Assembly: GCA_030622755.1 (NCBI GenBank)
Contig: JAUXFT010000004.1
Span: 1 to 64,000, forward strand
DNA from: Aestuariirhabdus sp.
GTDB taxonomy: Bacteria; Pseudomonadota; Gammaproteobacteria; Pseudomonadales; Aestuariirhabdaceae
Reading direction: 5' to 3'
DNA: 64,000 nucleotides
Shown: one piece after another, positions 55,880 to 64,000 of the stretch
How the letters are laid out: the number at the start of each line of letters is the position of its first letter
How positions within the stretch are numbered: the stretch's first letter is position 1
The notes under the pieces: generated by a model
Databases searched by the model: none
What the model was told of the DNA's origin: nothing
The model's input: the letters and a program-made list of their open reading frames with translations, nothing else
Program-made: the position numbers and the translations under genes

Positions 55880-56269
55880 TTAAACGCGACGCTTCTTGGG
55901 TGGACGACAGCCATTGTGTGGAATGGGTGTAACATCCGTAATGCTGCCAATCTTGTAGCCACAGTTATTCAGTGCGCGAACCGCAGACTCGCGACCGGGG
56001 CCGGGGCCCTTCACCTGGACATCAAGATTCTTTAAACCGTATTCCATCGCCGCATTACCAGCACGCTCAGCAGCCACCTGGGCAGCAAAGGGGGTACTTT
56101 TACGCGAACCACGGAAACCCGAACCACCGGAAGTAGCCCAACTCAAGGCATTCCCCTGACGGTCAGTGATAGTAATAATGGTATTGTTAAAAGACGCGTG
56201 GATGTGGGCAATGCCGTCCACAACTGTCTTTTTGACCTTTTTACGGGCCGCTTTTTCTGGCTTAGCCAT
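55880..56269 (-). CDS. rpsK: 30S ribosomal protein S11
   Basis: A 129-residue S11: a basic N-terminus, then [35 protein letters not shown] and the closing [16 protein letters not shown]. It forms part of the platform near the mRNA E site. Located between rpsM and rpsD. Confidence 0.98.
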   Translation of the reverse strand: MAKPEKAARKKVKKTVVDGIAHIHASFNNTIITITDRQGNALSWATSGGSGFRGSRKSTPFAAQVAAERAGNAAMEYGLKNLDVQVKGPGPGRESAVRALNNCGYKIGSITDVTPIPHNGCRPPKKRRV

Positions 56270-56325
56270 ATTTTTACCTTAATATCGACGCTGCAAAAGC
56301 GATGCAGCTACACTAAGTGTTACTT

Positions 56326-56682
56326 CTATTTACGTATTGGCTTTCGAGGGCCTTTACGGGTACGAGCATTGGTCTTGGTACGCTGACCACGCAGCGGTAA
56401 ATTCCTACGGTGACGTATGCCACGGTAGCAACCCAGATCAAGCAAGCGTTTGATATTTATCGAAACCTCACGACGAAGATCACCTTCTACATTGAGCTTA
56501 CCAACCTCGGCACGCAATGCATCGAGCTGCACTTCAGTAAGTTCACCGACCTTTGCATCTTCAGCAACCCCGGTAGTAGAACAGAGCTGCCTGGCAGAGG
56601 TACGACCTACGCCAAAAATATAGGTCAACGAGATCACTGTGTGTTTGTGATCGGGTATGTTGACACCAGCAATACGAGCCAT
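56326..56682 (-). CDS. rpsM: 30S ribosomal protein S13
   Basis: A 118-residue S13: [19 protein letters not shown] start, [13 protein letters not shown], and a basic tail containing [17 protein letters not shown]. It contacts the 50S subunit and P-site tRNA. It is the first gene of the alpha operon, with GGAG about 8 nt upstream of the ATG. Confidence 0.98.
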   Translation of the reverse strand: MARIAGVNIPDHKHTVISLTYIFGVGRTSARQLCSTTGVAEDAKVGELTEVQLDALRAEVGKLNVEGDLRREVSINIKRLLDLGCYRGIRHRRNLPLRGQRTKTNARTRKGPRKPIRK

Positions 56683-56780
56683 CCAAATACTCCAAAAACC
56701 TAATGTTTATCTGTACACTTTCCGACTGGCCTTGTGGTCATTGCCCGAATAGTACCGAGCTCTCCCACAAAAGGCGCAAC
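56683..56780 (-). promoter_or_regulatory. Alpha operon mRNA leader, possible S4-binding structure
   Basis: Between the promoter and rpsM the minus-strand RNA can pair GCC..TTGTGG with CCACAA-GGC, and it continues into the ribosome-binding site TTTGGAG. This is the place where S4 binds a pseudoknot in E. coli. The structural match is only by eye. Confidence 0.35.
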
Positions 56781-56809
56781 AGTCTAGCGCCAGATCAATT
56801 AAAAATCAA
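56781..56809 (-). promoter_or_regulatory. Probable alpha operon promoter
   Basis: On the minus strand TTGATT (56809-56804), a 17-bp spacer and TAGACT (56786-56781) are followed by a GC-rich GTTGCGCC. The position matches the rpsM promoter of other gammaproteobacteria. Confidence 0.5.
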
Positions 56810-56820
56810 CCTAAAATCGC

Positions 56821-56843
56821 ACTCTGCTATTAATCAGCAGAGT
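56821..56843 (-). other. Hairpin between rpmJ and rpsM
   Basis: ACTCTGCT-attaatc-AGCAGAGT, an 8-bp perfect stem just after the rpmJ stop. On the minus strand it is followed by GCGATTTTAG, so it is a weak terminator or an RNA processing/stability element at the end of the spc operon. Confidence 0.4.
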
Positions 56844-56850
56844 ATAAAAC

Positions 56851-56967
56851 CTAGCCCTGACGCTGCTTATGGCGAGGCTCAGTTTTACAGATGACACGCA
56901 CAACACCTTTGCGGCGTACCACTTTACAATTTCGACACATTTTCTTTACAGAAGCACGCACTTTCAT
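56851..56967 (-). CDS. rpmJ: 50S ribosomal protein L36
   Basis: A 38-residue L36, beginning [20 protein letters not shown] and ending PRHKQRQG. The zinc ligands Cys11, Cys14, Cys27 and His33 are all present, so this is the zinc-binding (C+) form. It lies between secY and rpsM and closes the spc operon; GGAGAAGTG lies before the ATG. Confidence 0.95.
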   Translation of the reverse strand: MKVRASVKKMCRNCKVVRRKGVVRVICKTEPRHKQRQG

Positions 56968-56993
56968 TTCACTTCTCCAGGGCAATCAACTCG

Positions 56994-58322
56994 CTAACGC
57001 GAGACGCCCGACTTACCATAGTTTTTCAAATTGGCCTTCTTCATCACAGAATCATACTGGTGCGACATCAAATGTGACTGCACCTGAGCCATAAAATCCA
57101 TAACAACAACGACCACGATTAACAACGAGGTACCACCCAGGTAAAAGGGCACGTTCCACATCACTACTAAAAATTGCGGCAGCAAACAGACTAACGCAAT
57201 GTACAAAGAACCAAACATCGTTAAGCGGGTTAATACCCCATCGATATAATTGGCTGTCTGCTCGCCAGGACGTATGCCCGGCAGAAACGCACCAGAGCGC
57301 TTCAGGTTTTCAGCCACTTCTTTAGGATTAAACATCAACGCCGTATAGAAGAAACAGAAAAATACAATCAATACTGTAAATAACAAAATATTTAACGGCT
57401 GTCCCGGGCCAATTTGCAAGGCCAACTCCTGCAGCCATTCCATCCCTTCACCCTGGCCAAACCAGGTCGCAATAGACGAGGGAAACAGCAGGATTGAGCT
57501 GGCAAAAATGGCCGGGATAACACCTGCCATATTGACCTTCATCGGCAGGTGGCTCTGCTGCCCCTGCACCATGCGACGACCTTGCTGCCGCTTGGCATAA
57601 TTAACCGTAATACGACGCTGACCACGCTCAATAAACACCACCAGGTAAACAACCGCGATAGCCAAGGCCAGTATGAGTAACAACACCAGTATATTCAGCT
57701 CACCCTGTCTCGCCTGCTCCAGCGACTGACCGATGGCCGCTGGCAAGCCAGCGACAATACCGGCAAAAATCAGCAAGGAAATACCATTGCCAATGCCGCG
57801 CTCTGTTACCTGCTCACCCAACCACATCATGAAAACTGCACCAGTAACGAGAGAAGTGACGGCAACAAAATAGAATGAAAAGTCAGGGTTGTAAGCCATG
57901 CCCTGGTTACCAAGACCCACTGACATACCAGTAGCCTGAACCAGCGCCAACAGTACCGTAAGATAGCGCGTATACTGACTAATTTTGCGCCGACCCGATT
58001 CACCTTCCTTTTTTAGCGTTTCGAGTTGAGGACTCACCGCAGACATCAACTGCATAATAATCGATGCCGAAATATAAGGCATAATTCCCAGCGCAAGAAT
58101 ACTCATGCGCTGAAGAGCGCCGCCAGAAAACATATTAAACAAGCCCAGTACCGTACCCTGGTTCTGGTCGAACATAGCTGCTATGCGTTCAGGGTCAAGA
58201 CCCGGAACAGGAATATGGGTACCAATACGATAAACAATTATCGCCAGTAAAACAAAACGAAGGCGAGCAAAAAGCTCGCCTAGTCCTGAATTTGATCCGC
58301 CCGATAGCAGCCCTGTATTCAT
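56994..58322 (-). CDS. secY: Protein translocase subunit SecY
   Basis: A 442-residue SecY with ten membrane helices, the conserved P-G-L-D-P plug region near the N-terminus, [20 protein letters not shown] and the C5-loop Arg region in [14 protein letters not shown]. It forms the channel of the Sec translocon in the inner membrane. Adjacent to rplO, as expected for the spc operon. Confidence 0.98.
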   Translation of the reverse strand: MNTGLLSGGSNSGLGELFARLRFVLLAIIVYRIGTHIPVPGLDPERIAAMFDQNQGTVLGLFNMFSGGALQRMSILALGIMPYISASIIMQLMSAVSPQLETLKKEGESGRRKISQYTRYLTVLLALVQATGMSVGLGNQGMAYNPDFSFYFVAVTSLVTGAVFMMWLGEQVTERGIGNGISLLIFAGIVAGLPAAIGQSLEQARQGELNILVLLLILALAIAVVYLVVFIERGQRRITVNYAKRQQGRRMVQGQQSHLPMKVNMAGVIPAIFASSILLFPSSIATWFGQGEGMEWLQELALQIGPGQPLNILLFTVLIVFFCFFYTALMFNPKEVAENLKRSGAFLPGIRPGEQTANYIDGVLTRLTMFGSLYIALVCLLPQFLVVMWNVPFYLGGTSLLIVVVVVMDFMAQVQSHLMSHQYDSVMKKANLKNYGKSGVSR

Positions 58323-58769
58323 TTAGTCCTCGACCTTGCCGCCAGCTTTTTCAATCGCTTCACGGGCCCCTTTTGTAATGGCCAGGCCCTTTAGTGTAAT
58401 CGCCCTGCTAACATCGCCTGATAAAAAGACTTTAACGCGAATAATATTGTTGCCAACAAGATCTGCACGCTTCAACGCGTCGAGATCAATCACGTCATCA
58501 GACATTAAATTCAATTCACTGGTGCGGATCTGCGCCGTTACACGAGCAACACGAGAACTGAAGCCGTATTTGGGCAGACGTTTTTGCAAGGGCATTTGAC
58601 CGCCCTCAAAACCCGGCCTAACGCTACCACCCGAACGAGATTTTAAACCCTTGTGACCACGGCCACAGGTTTTTCCAGTCCCACTACCAATACCGCGACC
58701 AACGCGCTTGGCGTTGCGAGTCCGACCTGGCGCAGGGCTAAGTGTATTTAATCGTAATTCTGAGGTCAT
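58323..58769 (-). CDS. rplO: 50S ribosomal protein L15
   Basis: A 148-residue L15: [34 protein letters not shown], and G-F-E-G-G-Q-M-P-L at the RNA-binding loop. Two adjacent ATG codons exist (58772 and 58769); the second has the better spacing to GAGG, while the first overlaps the rpmD stop. Confidence 0.97.
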   Translation of the reverse strand: MTSELRLNTLSPAPGRTRNAKRVGRGIGSGTGKTCGRGHKGLKSRSGGSVRPGFEGGQMPLQKRLPKYGFSSRVARVTAQIRTSELNLMSDDVIDLDALKRADLVGNNIIRVKVFLSGDVSRAITLKGLAITKGAREAIEKAGGKVED

Positions 58770-58771
58770 CA

Positions 58772-58954
58772 TTATTCCTCAACTGAAATTAGGTAATTGA
58801 CTTTATTGATCATTCCACGAACAGAAGGTGTATCTTCTACTTCAACAGTATGCCCAATGCGTCGCAGGCCCAGACCTGCTATACAAGCCCTGTGTGCCGG
58901 CAAACGACCATTGGCGCTGCGAGACTGTGTCACTTTAATTGTTTTCTTAGCCAT
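58772..58954 (-). CDS. rpmD: 50S ribosomal protein L30
   Basis: A 60-residue L30: [33 protein letters not shown]. Standard length, between rpsE and rplO; its stop shares a base with the first possible rplO ATG. Confidence 0.97.
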   Translation of the reverse strand: MAKKTIKVTQSRSANGRLPAHRACIAGLGLRRIGHTVEVEDTPSVRGMINKVNYLISVEE

Positions 58955-58978
58955 TTTCTTAAAACCTGCCTGACCAGC

Positions 58979-59491
58979 TTAATTCAATATTTCTTCAACG
59001 GTCTTACCACGACGAGCGGCAACTTGCTCTGCTGAAGACATTTCTTTCAACGCCTTGAACGTTGCACGCACCACATTAATCGGGTTTGTAGAACCGTAAC
59101 ATTTAGCTAGCACGTTATGAACGCCAGCTAATTCCAGCACCGCACGCATGGCACCACCGGCAATAACGCCTGTACCTTGAGAAGCGGGCTGCATGTAAAT
59201 TTTAGAGGCGCCATGATTTGCCTTGATCGGGTATTGGATAGTATCGCCAACCAGATCTACCTGGATCATATTACGTCGGGCCGCTTCCATTGCCTTCTGT
59301 ATAGCTACCGGCACTTCACGGGCCTTACCGCGACCAAAACCTACTTTGCCTTTGCCGTCACCGACAACTGTTAAAGCAGTGAAGCCGAAAATACGTCCAC
59401 CTTTAACCACTTTTGCAACACGATTAACCTGAACCAGCTTTTCCTGCAGGCCTTCATCGTTTGCTTTATCTTTTTGATCTTTAAATGCCAT
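58979..59491 (-). CDS. rpsE: 30S ribosomal protein S5
   Basis: A 170-residue S5: N-terminal double-stranded RNA-binding domain with [19 protein letters not shown] and [12 protein letters not shown], then the C-terminal domain with [14 protein letters not shown] at 59491 is preferred over the GTG just before it. Confidence 0.97.
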   Translation of the reverse strand: MAFKDQKDKANDEGLQEKLVQVNRVAKVVKGGRIFGFTALTVVGDGKGKVGFGRGKAREVPVAIQKAMEAARRNMIQVDLVGDTIQYPIKANHGASKIYMQPASQGTGVIAGGAMRAVLELAGVHNVLAKCYGSTNPINVVRATFKALKEMSSAEQVAARRGKTVEEILN

Positions 59492-59501
59492 CACTCAAAC
59501 C

Positions 59502-59852
59502 CTAGAATTGAAGGCCGCCTTCACGGGCAGCATCTGCCAAAGCCTTAACACGGCCATGGTATTTAAAACCACTACGATCAAACGCCACCTGCTCAACACC
59601 TGCAGCCTTTGCTCGCTCAGCTATCAATTTACCAACACTGGCGGCGGCGGCGATATTACCGGTGCTACCACTGCGCAACTCTTTATCGAGCGTTGAAGCA
59701 CATGCCAACACCTTGTCGCCTTTAGGCGCAATAATCTGCGCGTAAATATGGGTAGGTGTGCGATTAACACAAAGGCGGTTAACACCCAGCTCGCGCATCT
59801 TAAAACGAGCTCGGCGGGCACGACGTAATCTTGAATCTTTCTTAACGCTCAT
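59502..59852 (-). CDS. rplR: 50S ribosomal protein L18
   Basis: A 116-residue L18: [26 protein letters not shown], and the C-terminal [20 protein letters not shown]. It binds 5S rRNA. Standard spc operon place. Confidence 0.98.
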   Translation of the reverse strand: MSVKKDSRLRRARRARFKMRELGVNRLCVNRTPTHIYAQIIAPKGDKVLACASTLDKELRSGSTGNIAAAASVGKLIAERAKAAGVEQVAFDRSGFKYHGRVKALADAAREGGLQF

Positions 59853-59870
59853 AGCTTTATCACCTGGCCT

Positions 59871-60401
59871 TTACTTCTTCTTAGCTTCTTTACGACGGAC
59901 ATGCTCATCGGCGTAACGAACACCTTTACCCTTATAAGGCTCTGGTGGACGGAAAGCGCGAACCTCCGCTGCAACCTGGCCGACTTGCTGCTTATCGACA
60001 CCCTTCAGTACAATTTCTGTCTGGCTTGGCGTTTCCGCCGTCACTCCGTCAGGCAGTGTATAGTTGACGGGGTGAGAAAAGCCGAGAGTGAGGTTAAGCA
60101 CTTTACCTGCAGCCTTGGCACGATAACCAACACCATTAAGCAGCAGCTTTTTCTCAAAACCCTGACTAACACCGACAATCATATTATTCAGCAGCGCACG
60201 AGTCGTGCCCGCCATCGCCCAGGAATCCGCACCGGCAACCGGCGCAAAGGTTAATTTACCGTCTTCCTGCTTAACTTCAACTTCCGCGTGTAAATCCAGC
60301 GACAAGCTGCCCACGCCACCCTTAACAGTCACTTGCTGACCCTCAAGTTTAACGTCAACGCCCGTCGGAATTACAACCGGGTTTTTTGCTACTCTAGACA
60401 T
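59871..60401 (-). CDS. rplF: 50S ribosomal protein L6
   Basis: A 176-residue L6: [19 protein letters not shown] start, [21 protein letters not shown], and the closing [20 protein letters not shown]. It binds 23S rRNA near the factor-binding site. Confidence 0.98.
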   Translation of the reverse strand: MSRVAKNPVVIPTGVDVKLEGQQVTVKGGVGSLSLDLHAEVEVKQEDGKLTFAPVAGADSWAMAGTTRALLNNMIVGVSQGFEKKLLLNGVGYRAKAAGKVLNLTLGFSHPVNYTLPDGVTAETPSQTEIVLKGVDKQQVGQVAAEVRAFRPPEPYKGKGVRYADEHVRRKEAKKK

Positions 60402-60425
60402 AGTGCTAACTCACAAAACCATTCT

Positions 60426-60821
60426 TTAGAATACGGTACACAAAACTTCACCACCGATACCGGCAGCCCGCGCAGCGCGATCAGTCATAACACCTTTGCT
60501 GGTAGACATAATCGCCACCCCCAAACCTGCTCGAACCGAAGGCATTTCATCTTTTCCTGCATAAGCCCGCAAACCAGGACGACTAACACGATCCAGCTCC
60601 GCAATGACAGGCTTACCCTGGTAATACTTCAAATCAATTTGCAGCAAAGGCTTGCCATCATTATCGACAACATTATGATCGCCAACATAACCCTCATCTT
60701 GCAATACCTTTGCAACAGCAATCTTCAGCTTGGAACAAGGCATTCCAACAGCAGTCTTGCCCGCCATTTGTGCATTGCGGATCCGGGTCAGCATATCTGC
60801 TAAAGGATCTTGCATACTCAT
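60426..60821 (-). CDS. rpsH: 30S ribosomal protein S8
   Basis: A 131-residue S8: [20 protein letters not shown] start, [13 protein letters not shown], and the closing [16 protein letters not shown] primary 16S binder and, in E. coli, the spc operon repressor. Confidence 0.98.
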   Translation of the reverse strand: MSMQDPLADMLTRIRNAQMAGKTAVGMPCSKLKIAVAKVLQDEGYVGDHNVVDNDGKPLLQIDLKYYQGKPVIAELDRVSRPGLRAYAGKDEMPSVRAGLGVAIMSTSKGVMTDRAARAAGIGGEVLCTVF

Positions 60822-60870
60822 ATTCTGCTCCTAAGATTCTGCTCTACAGAATCTCTCAAAAAAACTTATT

Positions 60871-61176
60871 TTACCAGCTAGCCTTAACCAGCCCAGGCAC
60901 ATCACCGCGCATTGCTGCTTCACGCAACTTGTTTCGGCACAAACCAAATTTACGATAGACGCCATGTGGACGACCCGTCAATTGGCACCGGCGACGCTGA
61001 CGAACTGGATTAGCATCGCGCGGTAATTTTTGCAGTTTGACCTGCGCTTCCCACTTCTCTTCATCTGTTGCATTAACAGAACTGATTGTGGATTTTAACT
61101 CAGCACGCTTGGCAGCGTATCTTGCGACAGTACGATCACGTTTTTTCTCACGCGCAATCATTGATTTCTTTGCCAT
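60871..61176 (-). CDS. rpsN: 30S ribosomal protein S14
   Basis: A 101-residue S14: [20 protein letters not shown] start and [23 protein letters not shown]. It is the long form without the CXXC zinc pairs (C- type). Confidence 0.97.
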   Translation of the reverse strand: MAKKSMIAREKKRDRTVARYAAKRAELKSTISSVNATDEEKWEAQVKLQKLPRDANPVRQRRRCQLTGRPHGVYRKFGLCRNKLREAAMRGDVPGLVKASW

Positions 61177-61190
61177 AACCGCTGCTACCT

Positions 61191-61730
61191 TTAGCTCTTA
61201 AATGGAAAATTAAATGCCTTCAACAAGGCACGACCTTCGTCGTTATTTCTTGCTGTCGTCGTAATAGTGATATCCAAACCGCGGAGCGTATCAATTTTGT
61301 CGTAATCGATTTCCGGGAAAATAATCTGCTCGCTAACACCCATAGCAAAATTACCGCGCCCATCAAATGACTTGGGACTAATGCCCCGAAAGTCACGAAT
61401 ACGAGGAATAGCGACACTCACTAAACGCTCAAGAAATTCATACATACGATCCTGGCGCAAAGTCACCTTACAACCTATGGGCCAGCCTTCGCGTACCTTA
61501 AATCCGGCAATAGACTTGCGCGCCTTGGTAACTACAACTTTCTGGCCGCTGATCTGCTCCAGGTTGCTTACCGCATGCTCAAGAACCTTCTTATCACCCA
61601 ACGCCTCACCAACACCCATGTTCAGGGTAATTTTAGTGATGCGAGGCACCTCCATCACATTGGCCAAGCTCAGCTCTTCTTTAAGCTTTGCCCGCAATTC
61701 GTTTTTGTATACTTCTTTCAAATTAGCCAT
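61191..61730 (-). CDS. rplE: 50S ribosomal protein L5
   Basis: A 179-residue L5: [40 protein letters not shown], and [12 protein letters not shown]. It binds 5S rRNA. Normal length. Confidence 0.98.
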   Translation of the reverse strand: MANLKEVYKNELRAKLKEELSLANVMEVPRITKITLNMGVGEALGDKKVLEHAVSNLEQISGQKVVVTKARKSIAGFKVREGWPIGCKVTLRQDRMYEFLERLVSVAIPRIRDFRGISPKSFDGRGNFAMGVSEQIIFPEIDYDKIDTLRGLDITITTTARNNDEGRALLKAFNFPFKS

Positions 61731-61747
61731 TTTTAATCCCAGCTCGA

Positions 61748-62062
61748 CTAAGCGTCGATTGCCTCGCCGTTTGATTTGAACACACGGATTTTCTTACCGC
61801 TTTCAACTTTAATTCCAACACGATCTGCCTTGTTCGTGGACGAGTTAAAAATCGCCACATTAGAGATCTGGATCGGCGCTTCTTTTTCAACAATACCGCC
61901 AGCAACACCCATTTGCGGGTTTGCCTTTTGGTGTTTTTTCATCATATTAATACCGGAAACAAGCACGCGACTCTCGTCAACCTGGCGCTGAATTTTACCA
62001 CGCTTGCCCTTGTCCTTACCGGTCAAGATGATGACTTCGTCATCTCTTTTAATTTTACGCAT
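61748..62062 (-). CDS. rplX: 50S ribosomal protein L24
   Basis: A 104-residue L24 with the KOW motif [20 protein letters not shown] and [19 protein letters not shown]. Assembly initiator of the 50S subunit; between rplN and rplE. Confidence 0.97.
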   Translation of the reverse strand: MRKIKRDDEVIILTGKDKGKRGKIQRQVDESRVLVSGINMMKKHQKANPQMGVAGGIVEKEAPIQISNVAIFNSSTNKADRVGIKVESGKKIRVFKSNGEAIDA

Positions 62063-62111
62063 TTCCGATCCTCAAACTCTCTCTACACTCTCTTGTTAAC
62101 AACAAGGCGGC

Positions 62112-62480
62112 TTATAAAACTTCCGGCGCCAGAGAGATAATTTTCATAAAATTATCACCACGCAACTCGCGAGTCACCGGCCCAAAAATACGCGTGCCGA
62201 TTGGTGCATTTTGTGCATTCAACAATACCGCAGCATTGTCGTCAAACTTAATCAGGGAACCATCACCGCGACGCACACCTTTTTTAGTGCGAACGACAAC
62301 AGCTGTCATCACCTGGCCTTTTTTAACCTTACCGCGCGGAATTGCTTCCTTAACAGTAATCTTAATCAGGTCGCCGATGCGCGCATAACGACGGTGCGAA
62401 CCACCCAGCACTTTGATACACATGACTTTACGTGCACCACTGTTATCTGCAACATCCAAATACGATTCTGTTTGAATCAT
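62112..62480 (-). CDS. rplN: 50S ribosomal protein L14
   Basis: A 122-residue L14: [20 protein letters not shown] start, [26 protein letters not shown], and [19 protein letters not shown] at the end. First gene of the classical spc operon. Confidence 0.98.
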   Translation of the reverse strand: MIQTESYLDVADNSGARKVMCIKVLGGSHRRYARIGDLIKITVKEAIPRGKVKKGQVMTAVVVRTKKGVRRGDGSLIKFDDNAAVLLNAQNAPIGTRIFGPVTRELRGDNFMKIISLAPEVL

Positions 62481-62512
62481 TTTTTACTCCAAACCTTTTA
62501 AAGCAGCCGTTG

Positions 62513-62779
62513 TTAAACCGGCGCTGCACTCTCTTCAATTTTTTCCAACTTCCAGGTTTTACTCTTGGAATACGGACGAGTCTCACTAATAGTAACCATA
62601 TCGCCCATTTTACATTCATTGCTTTCATCATGTGCATGAAGCTTGGATGAACGAGTAATATATTTACCATATACCGGGTGCTTAACGCGGCGCTCAATCA
62701 GCACCGTAATGGTTTTATCCATTTTGTCACTAACAACCCTTCCAGTTGCAGTACGGGCACTTTTCTCTGTTGCTGACAT
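62513..62779 (-). CDS. rpsQ: 30S ribosomal protein S17
   Basis: An 88-residue S17: [22 protein letters not shown], and [18 protein letters not shown]-fold 16S rRNA binder; last gene of the S10 operon. Confidence 0.97.
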   Translation of the reverse strand: MSATEKSARTATGRVVSDKMDKTITVLIERRVKHPVYGKYITRSSKLHAHDESNECKMGDMVTISETRPYSKSKTWKLEKIEESAAPV

Positions 62780-62780
62780 C

Positions 62781-62972
62781 TTAATTACCTGCCTTCTCTC
62801 TGAGCACTGTTTTAACCCGAGCTATATCTCTTCGAGCTTGCTTCAATAGATGATTTTGTGCTAATTGACCGGTAGCATTTTGCATCCGCAGCTTGAACTG
62901 AGCTTCGCGCAACTTCAGTAACTCGGCGTTCAGATCGTCAGCAGATTTTTCACGCATTTCACTAGCTTTCAT
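62781..62972 (-). CDS. rpmC: 50S ribosomal protein L29
   Basis: A 63-residue helical L29: [20 protein letters not shown] start and [13 protein letters not shown]. Its ATG overlaps the rplP stop by one base and rpsQ follows one base later, so translation is tightly coupled. Confidence 0.97.
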   Translation of the reverse strand: MKASEMREKSADDLNAELLKLREAQFKLRMQNATGQLAQNHLLKQARRDIARVKTVLREKAGN

Positions 62973-63385
62973 TACATTACCGACCGTTTTACAAAAGTGG
63001 TTGCAACCGGGAGCTTGGCGGCCGCTAAAGCAAATGCTTCGCGCGCCATTTCTTCACTCACACCCTGGACTTCGTATAACACTTTCCCAGGCTGAACCTG
63101 TGCCACCCAGTACTCGACATTACCCTTACCCTTACCCTGGCGAACCTCAAGAGGCTTGCTGGTAATTGGCTTATCCGGAAACACTCGAATCCAAATTTTA
63201 CCGCCACGTTTAATGTGACGAGTCATTGCGCGACGAGCAGACTCAATCTGACGAGCCGTGATCCGTCCGCGACCAGTCGCCTTCAGCGCATAATCGCCAA
63301 AGCTGACCTTACTACCACGATGTGCCAAGCCGCGATTGCGACCCTTCATCATCTTACGAAATTTTGTACGCTTAGGCTGTAGCAT
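62972..63385 (-). CDS. rplP: 50S ribosomal protein L16
   Basis: A 137-residue L16: [19 protein letters not shown] start, [10 protein letters not shown], and a [10 protein letters not shown] motif. Its conserved Arg region (M-K-G-R) near the peptidyl-transferase centre is intact. Confidence 0.98.
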   Translation of the reverse strand: MLQPKRTKFRKMMKGRNRGLAHRGSKVSFGDYALKATGRGRITARQIESARRAMTRHIKRGGKIWIRVFPDKPITSKPLEVRQGKGKGNVEYWVAQVQPGKVLYEVQGVSEEMAREAFALAAAKLPVATTFVKRSVM

Positions 63386-63405
63386 TAGCTGAACCCTTAA
63401 AACCT

Positions 63406-64000
63406 TTAATTAGTTACTGTCTTCTTTGTTTTGGCATCAGTTTCTTCAGCCACATCCAGAACTTCACCTTTGAAGATCCAAACCTTCACACCAATGATGC
63501 CGTATGTAGTAGCGGCTTCATAAGCAGCGTAATCGATATCGGCACGCAGTGTATGCAGCGGCACACGGCCTTCGCGATACCATTCGGTGCGCGCTATTTC
63601 AGCGCCACCAACCCGACCACTTACCTGAATCTTAATACCCTGAGCACCCTGACGCATGGCATTTTGCACCACACGCTTCATGGCACGCCGGAACATTACG
63701 CGACGCTCCAGTTGACCAGCAACATTTTGCGCTACCAACTTGGCATCCAGATCCGGCTTACGAATCTCTTCAATATTGATATGCACTGGAATGCCCATTT
63801 TGGCGGACAACTCCTTACGCAGCTTATCAACATCCTCACCTTTCTTGCCAATAACAATGCCAGGCCGTGCAGTGTGAATAGTGAGCTTCGCTGTTTGCGC
63901 TGAACGCTCAATCACCACACGACTGACAGATGCATCCACAAGTTTGTTAAGAACAAACTCACGAACCTTTAAATCACTTACCAGGTTCTTCGCATATGCG
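63406..64000 (-). CDS. rpsC: 30S ribosomal protein S3 (5' end outside window)
   Basis: The frame continues past the internal GTG at 63939 to the window edge, encoding [15 protein letters not shown], typical early S3 sequence. The KH domain ([16 protein letters not shown]) and the C-terminal domain ([20 protein letters not shown]) follow. The first ~20-25 residues are missing. Part of the mRNA entry channel. Confidence 0.97.
   Translation of the reverse strand, partial: AYAKNLVSDLKVREFVLNKLVDASVSRVVIERSAQTAKLTIHTARPGIVIGKKGEDVDKLRKELSAKMGIPVHINIEEIRKPDLDAKLVAQNVAGQLERRVMFRRAMKRVVQNAMRQGAQGIKIQVSGRVGGAEIARTEWYREGRVPLHTLRADIDYAAYEAATTYGIIGVKVWIFKGEVLDVAEETDAKTKKTVTN

Noticed and set aside
1-64000. 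CRISPR array, intact insertion sequence, prophage, rRNA genes
   Set aside because: No regularly spaced repeats, no complete transposase or integrase, and no rRNA sequence were seen.

Overview
The window looks like the chromosome of a marine-type gammaproteobacterium, possibly Cellvibrionales/Spongiibacteraceae-like. This rests on the S10-spc-alpha ribosomal gene order, the fabA-fabB pair, the divergent ssb/uvrA pair downstream of rplQ, and an exosortase A (XrtA) polysaccharide locus. The genus is a guess; no rRNA or marker search was possible.

Layout. 1-493: the tail of a degraded REP-type transposase remnant with an inverted repeat. 494-5008: a DUF1622 membrane protein divergent from a P2A-type cation ATPase, then an intergenic patch with direct repeats, a strong-looking promoter in front of a degenerate tRNA-Met-like fragment and a long hairpin, then a coiled-coil protein and a membrane-anchored glutaredoxin. 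5056-19716 (minus strand): an apparent six-gene operon built on a hybrid PKS-NRPS (A-T-KS-AT-ACP-aminotransferase) and a C-A-T-C NRPS, followed by two XrtA-type alpha/beta hydrolases, a cupin-like (JmjC-like) oxygenase and a TIGR04325-type methyltransferase. Specificity residues read by eye suggest valine for the first A domain, malonyl for the AT and glycine for the second A domain. 20070-21206: an acyltransferase-3 gene. 21460-35972: an XrtA exopolysaccharide locus in three blocks: glycosyltransferase / O-ligase-polymerase / flippase / deacetylase / exosortase-EpsI fusion (minus); XrtA deacetylase and FemAB-like protein (plus); and priming glycosyltransferase / Wza-like / Wzz-like / BY-kinase-like / outer-membrane barrel (minus). 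36209-43889: sugar nucleotide supply (pgi, nucleotide-sugar dehydrogenase, epimerase, phosphomannomutase, galU, manC). 44247-53697: fabA-fabB, moeA-moaB, an RmlD-like protein, ssb, uvrA and a lipoprotein alpha/beta hydrolase. 53762-64000 (minus): rplQ back to a truncated rpsC, with a probable alpha-operon promoter between rpmJ and rpsM.

How it fits together. The sugar genes can make GDP-mannose, UDP-glucose and a UDP-uronic acid/epimer, which the XrtA locus would prime, assemble, flip, polymerise, deacetylate and export. The PKS-NRPS operon sits beside this locus and carries hydrolases of the kind normally found inside XrtA loci. It may therefore make a small amino-acyl product tied to the envelope or exopolysaccharide rather than an ordinary free peptide; that link is inference. 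The most unusual points are an iturin-like PKS-aminotransferase module primed by an amino acid, a terminal condensation domain whose catalytic His is Gln with no thioesterase, a BY-kinase-like protein without its Walker A lysine, and a FemAB protein with an N-terminal coiled-coil arm.
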